From contig JAFTKA010000005.1 in assembly GCA_017456105.1 (NCBI GenBank), forward strand, positions 1-31,198: 31,198 bases of DNA. Direction: 5' to 3'. Under the pieces are notes generated by a model, which saw only the letters and a list, made by a program, of their open reading frames with translations, did no database searches and was not told the DNA's origin. A program made the translations under genes and the position numbers. Shown here piece after piece: positions 1-6,571 of this stretch (position 1 is the stretch's first letter; the number at the start of each line of letters is the position of its first letter). Origin of the DNA: Oscillospiraceae bacterium (GTDB lineage Bacteria > Bacillota_A > Clostridia > Oscillospirales > Oscillospiraceae).

Positions 1-816
1 GGAACGGTCTACCTTGGTGGGGTCCTTGCCGGAGAATGCACCGCCGCCGTGGGAGAAATAGCCGCCGTAAGTATCCACAATGATCTTCCGTCCGGTCAGA
101 CCCGTATCGCCGTCAGGACCACCAATGACGAAATTGCCGGTGGGGTTAATGTGGATATGAGGAACATTCGCAATATCAAAGCCATAAGCTTTCAGTACGG
201 GAGCGATCACGCCCTCCCGGATATACTTACGAAGCTCCTCGATCTCGAAGTCGGCACTGTGCATAACGGACACCACCACGGTATCGATACCGATCACGTT
301 GCCCTTTTCATCGAACTCTGCACTGACCTGAGTCTTGCCGTCAGGTCTCAAAAGATCGTTGGAGTGAACACACTGGGTCAGCCGATGAGCCAGGGCTCGG
401 GACAGAGCCGCAGGAATGGGCATCAGCTCGGGAGTCTGAGTACAGGCACCGCCGAACATCATTCCCTGATCGCCGGCACCGCCCACTTCATCGTTGGTAC
501 CCAAGGCAATGTCTGCAGACTGGGTATGGACCTTGCAGAGGATCTCCACCGTATCGGCAGAAAATCCGGTCTCGGGATAAGTATAACCGATTTTACGGAT
601 CACTTCCCGGGCGATAGCGGCGTAATCCACCTGTGCCTTAGTGGTGATCTCGCCGCAGATCACGCAGAAATTGGTGGTAACCATGGTCTCACAGGCCACA
701 CGAGAGCCGGGATCCTGAGCTAAACAGGCGTCTAAGATCGCATCAGAAATGGAGTCTGCCACCTTATCGGGGTGTCCGCAGGTAACACATTCGGAAGTAA
801 ATAATCTCTTTTCCAT
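1..816 (-). CDS. metK: S-adenosylmethionine synthetase (methionine adenosyltransferase), 3' end cut by window edge
   Basis: MetK makes S-adenosylmethionine from methionine and ATP in the cytoplasm, supplying methyl groups to the cell. The first 272 codons are present; the family is usually about 385-400 residues, so the C-terminal part lies outside the window. The N-terminal GHPDK motif, the ACET motif, the GGAGDQG stretch and the GGGAFSGKDPTKVDRS stretch near the cut edge are all visible and diagnostic. The start is the ATG at 816. The gene is transcribed leftwards behind a SAM-I riboswitch, which agrees with feedback control by its product. One oddity: the residue before GHPDK is Cys (TCGHPDK) where E. 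coli has Glu (SEGHPDK); the His and Asp of the motif are intact. Identification is certain. Confidence 0.97.
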   Translation of the reverse strand, partial: MEKRLFTSECVTCGHPDKVADSISDAILDACLAQDPGSRVACETMVTTNFCVICGEITTKAQVDYAAIAREVIRKIGYTYPETGFSADTVEILCKVHTQSADIALGTNDEVGGAGDQGMMFGGACTQTPELMPIPAALSRALAHRLTQCVHSNDLLRPDGKTQVSAEFDEKGNVIGIDTVVVSVMHSADFEIEELRKYIREGVIAPVLKAYGFDIANVPHIHINPTGNFVIGGPDGDTGLTGRKIIVDTYGGYFSHGGGAFSGKDPTKVDRS

Positions 817-877
817 TTTGTTTGCCCTTTCTTTTAACAGTTATCTAACAGTCATCAAAACAACCGGTGTGCTTGCA

Positions 878-1014
878 GTGGAAAAATGTCTTTTTATTTG
901 CGGGGATTTTTGCTGCAGGACAAGCAACAAAAACGCAGAAATACTTTGTGTATTTCAAGTTTTTGTTGTGCTGTACTGTGGCAAAAGGGCCGCAAAGGAA
1001 TGACAGATTTCCAC
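878..1014. repeat. 137-bp imperfect palindrome in the metK leader
   Basis: The arms pair from both ends inward: GTGGAAA (878-884) with TTTCCAC (1008-1014), TGTC with GACA, TTTGCGG (897-903) with CCGCAAA (990-996), then a long imperfect stem to CAACAAAAAC (925-934) with GTTTTTGTTG (959-968), and AAATAC with GTATTT at the centre. No convincing gene lies inside; short ORFs here have no ribosome binding site. It sits between the riboswitch terminator and the metK start codon, so it is transcribed in the metK leader. The core resembles a segment of the element at 12576-12854, which suggests a mobile palindromic repeat family. This is seen by eye and was not folded computationally. Confidence 0.65.
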
Positions 1015-1025
1015 AAAAGTACACC

Positions 1026-1184
1026 AAAAATAAAAAGCACACACCGAAGGACTCGATGTATGCTCTATCGAATCCTCATCTCTCGTTGCCGCCGGATTTG
1101 GCACCACGCAGGAGGAATCACAGAGTATTCCTTCACAGGTTGCCGGGTTTCATCGGGCCGTTCCCTCCACCACTCTTGATAAGG
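1026..1184 (-). promoter_or_regulatory. SAM-I (S-box) riboswitch with intrinsic terminator
   Basis: Read on the minus strand, the region carries the S-box core: CTTATCAAGAG, then GGTGGAGGGA, GGCCCGATGAAACC and CGGCAACC. Helix P1 is formed by 1178-1184 (CCTTATC) and 1074-1080 (GATGAGG). The expression platform is clear: an antiterminator pairs 1067-1075 with 1049-1057, and its 5' arm extends into the P1 strand. The competing terminator hairpin (1037-1063, 11 bp) ends in a T-rich run (1026-1036). SAM binding would stabilise P1, free the terminator and switch metK off. Confidence 0.95.
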
Positions 1185-1204
1185 CTTGTATGCAGTTCGA
1201 CCAT

Positions 1205-1232
1205 ATTCTATCGTATTTTTCGCAAAAGTCAA
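1205..1232 (-). promoter_or_regulatory. Promoter of metK riboswitch transcript
   Basis: On the minus strand, -35 TTGACT (1227-1232) and -10 TAGAAT (1205-1210) are 16 bp apart and lie just upstream of the riboswitch aptamer, which begins at 1184. Confidence 0.75.
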
Positions 1233-1278
1233 GTGTTTTTCCTTATTTTTTTGAATTTATTTGTTCATAATTCCTCTA

Positions 1279-1307
1279 TAGACTTTTCCGGAAAATAATG
1301 GTATGAT
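1279..1307 (+). promoter_or_regulatory. Putative promoter of the rhomboid-like gene
   Basis: A good -10 box TATGAT (1302-1307) lies 24 bp before the start codon, with a weak -35 TAGACT (1279-1284) at 17 bp. GGAG at 1324-1327 is the likely ribosome binding site. The promoter diverges from the metK promoter. Confidence 0.5.
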
Positions 1308-1331
1308 ATGGCTACTTACTTTTGGAGATGA

Positions 1332-2234
1332 ATGAAATTGAAAAACTTACGCAAACGCTTTAATCTGTTTTGTTACAGGCACAGCTCCTGGGGCATTCCC
1401 AATCTGATGCTGTATGTGGTATTGGGTTCTGCCATTATCAGTGTTCTGACTATGGTTACAAGAAACCCGATCCTGTTTAACTGGCTGTGCTTTGATAAGG
1501 CCAAGATCCTGCAGGGGCAGGTCTGGCGGCTTGTTTCCTATGTGCTGATCGACCGGGCCGACGACAGTATTATTAACCTATTGTTTCTTTACTTTTTCTA
1601 TATGCTGGGACGGCACGTGGAAACGTCCATGGGTACACTGCGGTTTAACCTGTTCTACTTTACAGGTGTGATCCTGATGGACATCTTTGCTATGATCTTC
1701 TCCCCTGCCGACCCCATCAATTCTGCCATTTTCTCGGCTTATCTGTACTCCCAGATGGGATTCTATCTGCATTTAAGCCTGCTGTTGGTCTTTGCCGCCA
1801 GCAATCCCAATGCCCATTTCTTGATGTTCTTCATTATCCCCATCAAGTCCTGGATCATGTCGCTGATCTATTTGACTATGGTGCTGATCAACATTGTAAC
1901 TTATCTGCAAGCCGGCTTCCCCTTCCCCACCTATCTGTTCCCGTTGGTGGGCATCGCCAATTTCCTTTTGTTCACAGGAAAGGACGTGGTAAATGTTCTG
2001 CCCCCTGCCTGGCGTCCCAGCGGTTACCGGCACGTGCGGGTGAACAAACCGCCCAAAAAAGCAGAACAGCCTCCAAAACAAGCACCCAAGCAGGTCGATT
2101 ATACCCACCGCTGTACCGTCTGCGGACGGACCGACGTGAGCAATCCGGAGCTGGAATTCCGGTACTGCTCCCGCTGCAACGGCTATTACTGCTACTGCGA
2201 AGACCACATCAACAACCACACCCATGTAGAATAA
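1332..2234 (+). CDS. Rhomboid-fold membrane protein with C-terminal zinc-ribbon
   Basis: This 300-residue protein has about six hydrophobic segments over residues 20-215 and the rhomboid-like signature GQVWRLVSYVL, followed by a segment with GRHVETSMGTLRFNLFY. I cannot find the GxSG catalytic serine motif or a plausible His partner, so proteolytic activity is doubtful and it may be a rhomboid pseudoprotease. A basic linker (residues about 235-257) leads to a cytoplasmic C-terminal Cys/His cluster: CTVC, CSRC, then CYCEDHINNHTH, a likely zinc-binding ribbon. The start at 1332 follows a GGAG motif. It is transcribed alone between metK and the thyA-folA operon and ends in a shared bidirectional terminator. 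Function is unknown. Confidence 0.8.
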   Translation: MKLKNLRKRFNLFCYRHSSWGIPNLMLYVVLGSAIISVLTMVTRNPILFNWLCFDKAKILQGQVWRLVSYVLIDRADDSIINLLFLYFFYMLGRHVETSMGTLRFNLFYFTGVILMDIFAMIFSPADPINSAIFSAYLYSQMGFYLHLSLLLVFAASNPNAHFLMFFIIPIKSWIMSLIYLTMVLINIVTYLQAGFPFPTYLFPLVGIANFLLFTGKDVVNVLPPAWRPSGYRHVRVNKPPKKAEQPPKQAPKQVDYTHRCTVCGRTDVSNPELEFRYCSRCNGYYCYCEDHINNHTHVE

Positions 2235-2263
2235 AAAAGAGCGGTCGCTAGACCGCTCTTTTT
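2233..2263. terminator. Bidirectional terminator between rhomboid-like gene and folA
   Basis: GAGCGGTC (2239-2246) pairs with GACCGCTC (2251-2258) around a 4-nt loop. A-tract on the left and T-tract on the right make it work in both directions for the convergent genes. Confidence 0.9.
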
Positions 2264-2741
2264 ATGTCCGTTCATACAAGCACATTTCGTAGAAAATGCC
2301 ATCTTCCTCACCGGACTGCAAAACCTCCGTCATTTTCCAACCGGTGTCTTGATCCAAATTGGGAAAAAACGTGTCCGATTCTGGGCTTGCGTGAACCTTG
2401 GTAACGTAGGCCTTATCACACATGGGAAGCATTTGGCGGTAAATACTGCCGCCGCCGATCACCATGGCCCGCTCCGCGTTTTTGCAGAACTGTGATGCCT
2501 CTTCCGGGCTGTGGCAGATCACCACATCGGGAATTTCTACATTCTGCCGGGTCAGTACCACGTTGACTCTGTTGGGAAGGGGTCTTCCCCCGGGGAAATC
2601 CTGCAGGGTCTTTCTGCCTACGATCACAGTCGCACCCTTGGTGGTTTCCCGGAAAAATTTCCGGTCTGCCGACAAGGCCACCGGCTGTGTGCCGTCCTTG
2701 CCGATGCCCCAGTCGTCATATACCGCAACGATCAGCTCCAT
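2262..2741 (-). CDS. folA: Dihydrofolate reductase
   Basis: DHFR reduces dihydrofolate to tetrahydrofolate with NADPH, regenerating the folate oxidised by thymidylate synthase, whose gene lies just upstream. The 159 residues from ATG 2741 match the usual size. Visible are the N-terminal beta strand and Met20-loop region (AVYDDWGIGKDG), the substrate-binding acidic residue Asp26 in SADRKFF, the NADPH-binding VIVGRKTL, and VIGGGSIYRQMLP. An ATG at 2747 is closer to the AAGGAG (2749-2754) than is useful; the ATG at 2741 has a 7-nt spacing and fits the family N-terminus, so I chose it. The gene is downstream of thyA on the minus strand, separated by a palindromic repeat. Confidence 0.95.
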   Translation of the reverse strand: MELIVAVYDDWGIGKDGTQPVALSADRKFFRETTKGATVIVGRKTLQDFPGGRPLPNRVNVVLTRQNVEIPDVVICHSPEEASQFCKNAERAMVIGGGSIYRQMLPMCDKAYVTKVHASPESDTFFPNLDQDTGWKMTEVLQSGEEDGIFYEMCLYERT

Positions 2742-2761
2742 AATCATACTCCTTGAAATCC

Positions 2762-2857
2762 GCGTCATTCTGAGCGGAGTGAAACGGAGTCGAAGAATCT
2801 ACGCATTCATTCGGTGCGAAGATCCTTCGATTCGCTAACGCTCACTCAGTATGACGC
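2762..2857. repeat. Palindromic intergenic repeat between thyA and folA
   Basis: Ends GCGTCATTCTGAGCG and CGCTCACTCAGTATGACGC are imperfect inverted repeats, with inner GAAGAATCT against AGATCCTTC. The 96-bp unit looks like a non-coding REP/MITE-type repeat of a kind frequent in Clostridia. It would form a hairpin in thyA-folA mRNA. Copy number elsewhere cannot be judged here. Confidence 0.7.
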
Positions 2858-2867
2858 AAGCGTGGAA

Positions 2868-3698
2868 TTAAATAGCCATAGGGATCTCGAAATCAAAGGG
2901 GTGGAACTGGTAGTCTTCCACCTTGAAGCTATCCTTGGTGAAATCGTAGAAATCGGTAATGCTCTTATCCAAAGTAACCTTGGGTGCGGGATAGCCTTCA
3001 TTTTCCAGCATGGCCTTCACAGCAGGGATATGCCGGTCATAGATATGGCAGTCAGCGATCACGTGGACCAGCTCGCCTGCCTCCAGGCCGGACACCTGTG
3101 CCATCATCATCAGAAGCATGGCATACTGACATACGTTCCAGTTGTTGGCAGTGAGCATATCCTGACTTCTCTGATTCAGAATGCCGTTCAAAGTGTTGCC
3201 GGACACGTTAAAGGTCATGGAATACGCACAGGGATACAGATTCATCTCGTGGAGATCCTCAAAGGTATAGATATTGGTGAGGATCCGGCGGGAAGCGGGA
3301 TTGTTCTTCAAATCAAAGAGAACTCTGTCCACCTGATCGAACATACCCTCTTTATACTGATGCTTCACACCCAGCTGATAGCCATAGGCCTTGCCGATAG
3401 TACCGTCCTGGCCTGCCCACTCGTCCCATACGTGGCTGCCCAGATCGCAGATGCGGTTGGACTTCTTCTGCCAGATCCACAGAAGCTCGTCCAAAGCAGA
3501 CTTCCAGTAGGTACGCCGCAGGGTCATCAGAGGAAACTCCTCTTTCAGGTTATAGCGGTTCACCACACCGAACTTCTTCACAGTGTGGGCAGGCGTGCCG
3601 TCGGCCCAGCGGGGACGGACCTCCAAGTCCGTATCATAGAATCCGTTTTCCAAAATATCCAGACAGGTCTGGCGATAGAGTTCGTCGGCTCTACTCAT
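2868..3698 (-). CDS. thyA: Thymidylate synthase
   Basis: ThyA methylates dUMP to dTMP using methylene-tetrahydrofolate, which it oxidises to dihydrofolate for the adjacent DHFR to recycle. The 276-residue protein has the N-terminal RPRWADGTPAHT and YWKSALDELLWIWQ segments, the nucleophile Cys in NLYPCAYS, the dUMP-binding RSQD and NNWN, and CHIYDRH near the C-terminus. The residue after the nucleophile is Ala where E. coli has His. The start at 3698 follows GGAGGT with a 7-nt spacing; a TTG five codons upstream lies at the ribosome binding site itself and is rejected. It is the first gene of a thyA-folA pair. Confidence 0.96.
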   Translation of the reverse strand: MSRADELYRQTCLDILENGFYDTDLEVRPRWADGTPAHTVKKFGVVNRYNLKEEFPLMTLRRTYWKSALDELLWIWQKKSNRICDLGSHVWDEWAGQDGTIGKAYGYQLGVKHQYKEGMFDQVDRVLFDLKNNPASRRILTNIYTFEDLHEMNLYPCAYSMTFNVSGNTLNGILNQRSQDMLTANNWNVCQYAMLLMMMAQVSGLEAGELVHVIADCHIYDRHIPAVKAMLENEGYPAPKVTLDKSITDFYDFTKDSFKVEDYQFHPFDFEIPMAI

Positions 3699-3722
3699 AA
3701 AAGCGACCTCCAAAATTTATTT

Positions 3723-3750
3723 TTTATATTGTAGCACAGCTTTTCGTCAA
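3723..3750 (-). promoter_or_regulatory. Probable thyA promoter
   Basis: On the minus strand TTGACG (3745-3750) and TATAAA (3723-3728) are 16 bp apart, 24 bp before the thyA start codon. An overlapping TACAAT is an alternative -10 box. Confidence 0.5.
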
Positions 3751-3828
3751 TTTCCAGCACAATTTGTTTATCTTCCATAAATTGGCGTTTTCTATTTTGT
3801 GAAACAGGTAGATTCTCCTCCCAAAACC

Positions 3829-3857
3829 TTGAAAAAGCCTTGGAAATATGCTATATT
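3829..3857 (+). promoter_or_regulatory. Promoter of the leader-ORF transcript
   Basis: TTGAAA (3829-3834) and TATATT (3852-3857) are separated by 17 bp. Transcription would start near 3864, giving a roughly 200-nt leader before the gene at 4066. Confidence 0.6.
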
Positions 3858-3910
3858 TTTCTTGCAGGCAGGTATCCTGTCTGACACCGGAATGATGGGA
3901 GGAAAACATT

Positions 3911-3964
3911 ATGAATGTACTTTCTTTCAGGCCCGGTTTTTCGTTCCCGCAATTTAAGCTGTAA
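3911..3964 (+). CDS. Putative 17-residue leader peptide
   Basis: An ATG at 3911 follows GGGAGG (3898-3903) at 7 nt and opens a 17-codon ORF (MNVLSFRPGFSFPQFKL) ending in TAA at 3964. A strong terminator-like hairpin begins 34 nt downstream, before the membrane protein gene. Promoter, ribosome binding site, short ORF and terminator in this order are the usual arrangement of an attenuator leader. The peptide is rich in Phe (four of 17) with two Pro, but there is no run of one amino acid naming an obvious sensed tRNA. I do not recognise the peptide. Its translation is inference. Confidence 0.45.
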   Translation: MNVLSFRPGFSFPQFKL

Positions 3965-3998
3965 CTCCCTGCCCCCGGAGCACAAAATAATTTCCGCG

Positions 3999-4041
3999 AA
4001 CGCATAAGCCGGACCTGAGTCCAGAGGCTTATGCGTTTTTT
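3999..4041 (+). terminator. Strong hairpin/terminator in the leader of the 4066 gene
   Basis: AACGCATAAGCC (3999-4010) pairs perfectly with GGCTTATGCGTT (4026-4037); an inner GGAC/GTCC stem fills the loop and six T residues follow. It lies between the leader ORF and the gene at 4066, so it can end leader transcripts or act as an attenuator. Confidence 0.85.
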
Positions 4042-4065
4042 GTATCCCTTAAAAGGAGAAATGCT

Positions 4066-5586
4066 ATGAAACACAAAAAACTTTTAATCGCCATTATTGC
4101 CATTGTTTTGGTGGCAGCTGTTTTGCTGGTAATGTATTTTGATTACCGGTCAAAGCACAGTATGTCCCTCATGGGCGATGAAGAATTGATCCAGTACCTG
4201 ACAGAATCAAAGGCAGAGCGTACATTAGAAATTCTCGACATTTCCAGCATTCGTGCAATTATCCGAGAACTAGAGAAAGATCAAACTTATTCCCCATCAG
4301 AACTCATTGAAGCGGAGCCAGACGTTCTCTTTGCTTTTTGTGATGAGCTGCGACCTGCATTCCGGGATTATTACGGAATCAACCCGCAGGTAGTACAGAG
4401 ACATTTGATGAGCTGCGAAAAGCTTATGATTGCTCTGACTGCTATTCTTGCGGTTGCTGTCCTGCTGTTGCTTTATCTTGTCCTATTCAAAAGATCATCT
4501 ATAAATCGAAAAAAGCTTTGGATCGTTATTGTTGCCATTGTTCTGGTTGCAGCAGTTTTGCTGACGATTTATTTTGGTTACCGGTCAAAGCACAGCCTGT
4601 CCCTTATGAGCGACGAGGAACTGCTGCAGTATTTTGAAGATAACGACATTCGGCTTGGGTGGAAACTTCACCCATCTCAGATTCGTGCACTAATCCAAGG
4701 ATTCGAGCACGATCCGGATTGTCCTAACAACTACGGTGCTACAAATTTTTATTTCGTGTATGAGGAGCTTCGGGAGGTCGTTAAAGAGTATTATGGAATC
4801 ACGCCGGTGAATTCGCCAGAGACACCACCCTCTGACGAAACCTCGGAGACCACGGAGACCACCGAGACCCTCACCGTGCCTAAGATCGCTGCGACCTCTT
4901 CGGAGGGCATGAAACCTGCCCATTTGTGGTATTGGGACGAGACTACGCAGCTCCGCTACGGCAATGTCCCGTTGGATGAGATGCTCTTTCTTGTGGATGC
5001 GGAAGCTGCCCTTGCAGGCCTTGCTAACGGAACCTATGACGTGGCCATTCTCCCCTGTGCCAGCAGCGAGGCACCCAGTTTCGGTGCCTATGGAATCCAT
5101 TACTTGTTTGACGACGCCATCATTTTTGTCCACGGCAATCCCACATCCCCGGACGCCAGCTATGACCTGGCACAAGAGACCATTCGCTCCATTTATGAAG
5201 ATGGCGGTGAATTCTACTGGGACACAGCAAAGCAGGAGCCGCTTGTTCCCGCCTTTCGGTTTGATTATATGTCGCAGGAGCTTTCCTACCTCTTTGATAT
5301 AGAGTCCACCGCCGACGAAATCATATTCGGAGAGGAATACAGCAAGTATATATGGGAAGCCACCAGAGGCTCTGCACTCCACCCGCTGTATTACAGCTTT
5401 TTAAGTGGTGATGCCGGTATCAACGGAGTTGTTATCTCCGTTGACGGCGTGCTCCCTACGGAAACCACCGTCACTGACAGAACATATCCTTTGAGCGTAA
5501 CCTTCTACGCAGTTTATCCCACAGGCAACCCAAATGCTGCCAGATTGGCAGCGGAGCTGCAGACCGTGGCACAGCAACAACCATAA
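4066..5586 (+). CDS. Internally duplicated membrane-anchored protein with PstS-like C-terminal domain
   Basis: The 506-residue protein contains two copies of one module. Copy 1 (about residues 1-113) and copy 2 (about 148-258) each begin with a Lys-rich start and a hydrophobic helix containing AIVLVAAVLL, followed by YRSKHS, SLM, DEEL and QY, then SxIRAxI and a YYGI segment. A second hydrophobic helix (about 117-142) between them gives a topology with both modules outside. A Thr/Glu/Ser-rich linker (about 259-270) leads to a C-terminal domain (about 272-505) resembling phosphate/PstS-like substrate-binding proteins: GTYDVAIL, DDAIIFVHGNP, DLAQETIRSIYEDGGEFYW and a C-terminal YPLSVTFYAVYP. GGAG at 4055-4058 precedes the start. 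No transporter genes are adjacent. The ligand is unknown; I assign no function. Confidence 0.75.
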   Translation: MKHKKLLIAIIAIVLVAAVLLVMYFDYRSKHSMSLMGDEELIQYLTESKAERTLEILDISSIRAIIRELEKDQTYSPSELIEAEPDVLFAFCDELRPAFRDYYGINPQVVQRHLMSCEKLMIALTAILAVAVLLLLYLVLFKRSSINRKKLWIVIVAIVLVAAVLLTIYFGYRSKHSLSLMSDEELLQYFEDNDIRLGWKLHPSQIRALIQGFEHDPDCPNNYGATNFYFVYEELREVVKEYYGITPVNSPETPPSDETSETTETTETLTVPKIAATSSEGMKPAHLWYWDETTQLRYGNVPLDEMLFLVDAEAALAGLANGTYDVAILPCASSEAPSFGAYGIHYLFDDAIIFVHGNPTSPDASYDLAQETIRSIYEDGGEFYWDTAKQEPLVPAFRFDYMSQELSYLFDIESTADEIIFGEEYSKYIWEATRGSALHPLYYSFLSGDAGINGVVISVDGVLPTETTVTDRTYPLSVTFYAVYPTGNPNAARLAAELQTVAQQQP

Positions 5587-5616
5587 TGGCTTTATATCGA
5601 GCCTTAAAAAGCAACT

Positions 5617-5645
5617 GGGGCGGCCATTGGCCGCCCCCTTTTTTC
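5617..5645 (+). terminator. Terminator of the duplicated membrane protein gene
   Basis: GGGGCGGCC (5617-5625) pairs with GGCCGCCCC (5629-5637) around a 3-nt loop, followed by a T-rich run. Confidence 0.9.
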
Positions 5646-5655
5646 AGCAATATGC

Positions 5656-5675
5656 GGGCGATTCGTGAATCGCCC
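5656..5675. repeat. Short palindromic repeat after dprA
   Basis: GGGCGATTCGTGAATCGCCC is a near-complete 20-bp palindrome. A related GGGCGATTTG...CGCCC palindrome occurs at 22445-22464, so it is a repeated intergenic unit. It could also form a hairpin at the end of dprA mRNA. Confidence 0.6.
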
Positions 5676-5683
5676 CTACGTTT

Positions 5684-6571
5684 TCAAAACAAGCTGTTCT
5701 GTTCTGGGAGCAATTTGGCAAGATCCGAAAGCCCATCAATCGTGATTTTCTCTGCACCCATTCCGGCAAGCTCTTGTGTTATGGGGCTGCCGTCATCAAA
5801 ACAGAACACCGGGCTGAAGCCGTGGCGTAAATTATCCTTCGTGCCGCTCCAAGTGCCGCCCTTTTTATTGCCGCACTGAGCAACTAAGGTCATGCTTCCC
5901 AGGCTATGGATCACCCGGTTGCGGCTTAACGCTCTTTGGGAACTAAAACCCAAATCAAAGCCCTCCTGAGAAAGGTAGAGCACATTTCTCGTAAGGGGTT
6001 GCTTCTGGAGCTGATCTGCCACCACGCTGATGACCTTACCGCCATGGGCTAAGGCAGCCTCCTGGGCTTCCCGGTCTGCTCCTCTTGCATTGCCGGAAAT
6101 TAGGGTAATGCCCTGTAAAGCTGCCTGACGGCCGGCTTCCCGGGCAAAATTAAGATTTTCTTCTTGTAAATCCCGACTGCCCACCAAAGCAACCGCCGGC
6201 TCTTTGAGTATAGACACATCACCCTTGGCCCATAAGCAGCCGGGTGCGTCTATACGGAGTCTTGCCCGCAATGCCGCCGGATAATCACCTGATACCCGGC
6301 TGATGGGATAGCAGTCCATTTTTTGGCCCTTATTTAGATACCAATTCAGTTGTTCTGTTTGGGATAAAAGCGTAATGATCCGCTCTGCCGCAGGCCGGTC
6401 ATACCCCAAAGCGATCAGATCCTCAGGTATCATATCCCGATCGGTCAGAGGCCGTTCCATTGCCGCGGCTCTTTGAGCCAGCGTACGGAACTGTGCCACC
6501 GTCAGGATCTTTCGCCCCGGGTCGCCCAAGGTAGACGTCAGCAGCAGAAATCCCCGTTCTTTTTCGTTCAT
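5684..6571 (-). CDS. DprA/Smf-like DNA-processing family protein
   Basis: DprA proteins bind single-stranded DNA and help load RecA during transformation. The 295-residue protein has the family Rossmann-fold elements: VALVGSRD (about residues 125-132), ISGNARGADREAQEAAL, GGKVISVVAD and SLGSMTLVAQCGNKKGGTWSGTKDNLRHG. It is divergent: GNARGAD replaces the usual GxAxGID, and the terminal GxxGT-type loop is expanded (NKKGGTWSGT). It lacks the C-terminal winged-helix of longer DprA proteins. ATG 6571 overlaps the TGA of the upstream helicase gene (ATGA), implying translational coupling. Because it departs from canonical DprA, it may be a paralogue of other function; I leave the symbol blank. Confidence 0.75.
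   Translation of the reverse strand: MNEKERGFLLLTSTLGDPGRKILTVAQFRTLAQRAAAMERPLTDRDMIPEDLIALGYDRPAAERIITLLSQTEQLNWYLNKGQKMDCYPISRVSGDYPAALRARLRIDAPGCLWAKGDVSILKEPAVALVGSRDLQEENLNFAREAGRQAALQGITLISGNARGADREAQEAALAHGGKVISVVADQLQKQPLTRNVLYLSQEGFDLGFSSQRALSRNRVIHSLGSMTLVAQCGNKKGGTWSGTKDNLRHGFSPVFCFDDGSPITQELAGMGAEKITIDGLSDLAKLLPEQNSLF

Noticed and set aside
867..1298. Overlapping short ORFs on both strands in the metK leader
   Set aside because: They run through the palindrome, riboswitch and promoter and have no ribosome binding sites.
3724..4074. 116-codon minus-strand ORF between thyA and the duplicated membrane gene
   Set aside because: It overlaps the leader hairpin and promoter, has no ribosome binding site and no recognisable protein features.
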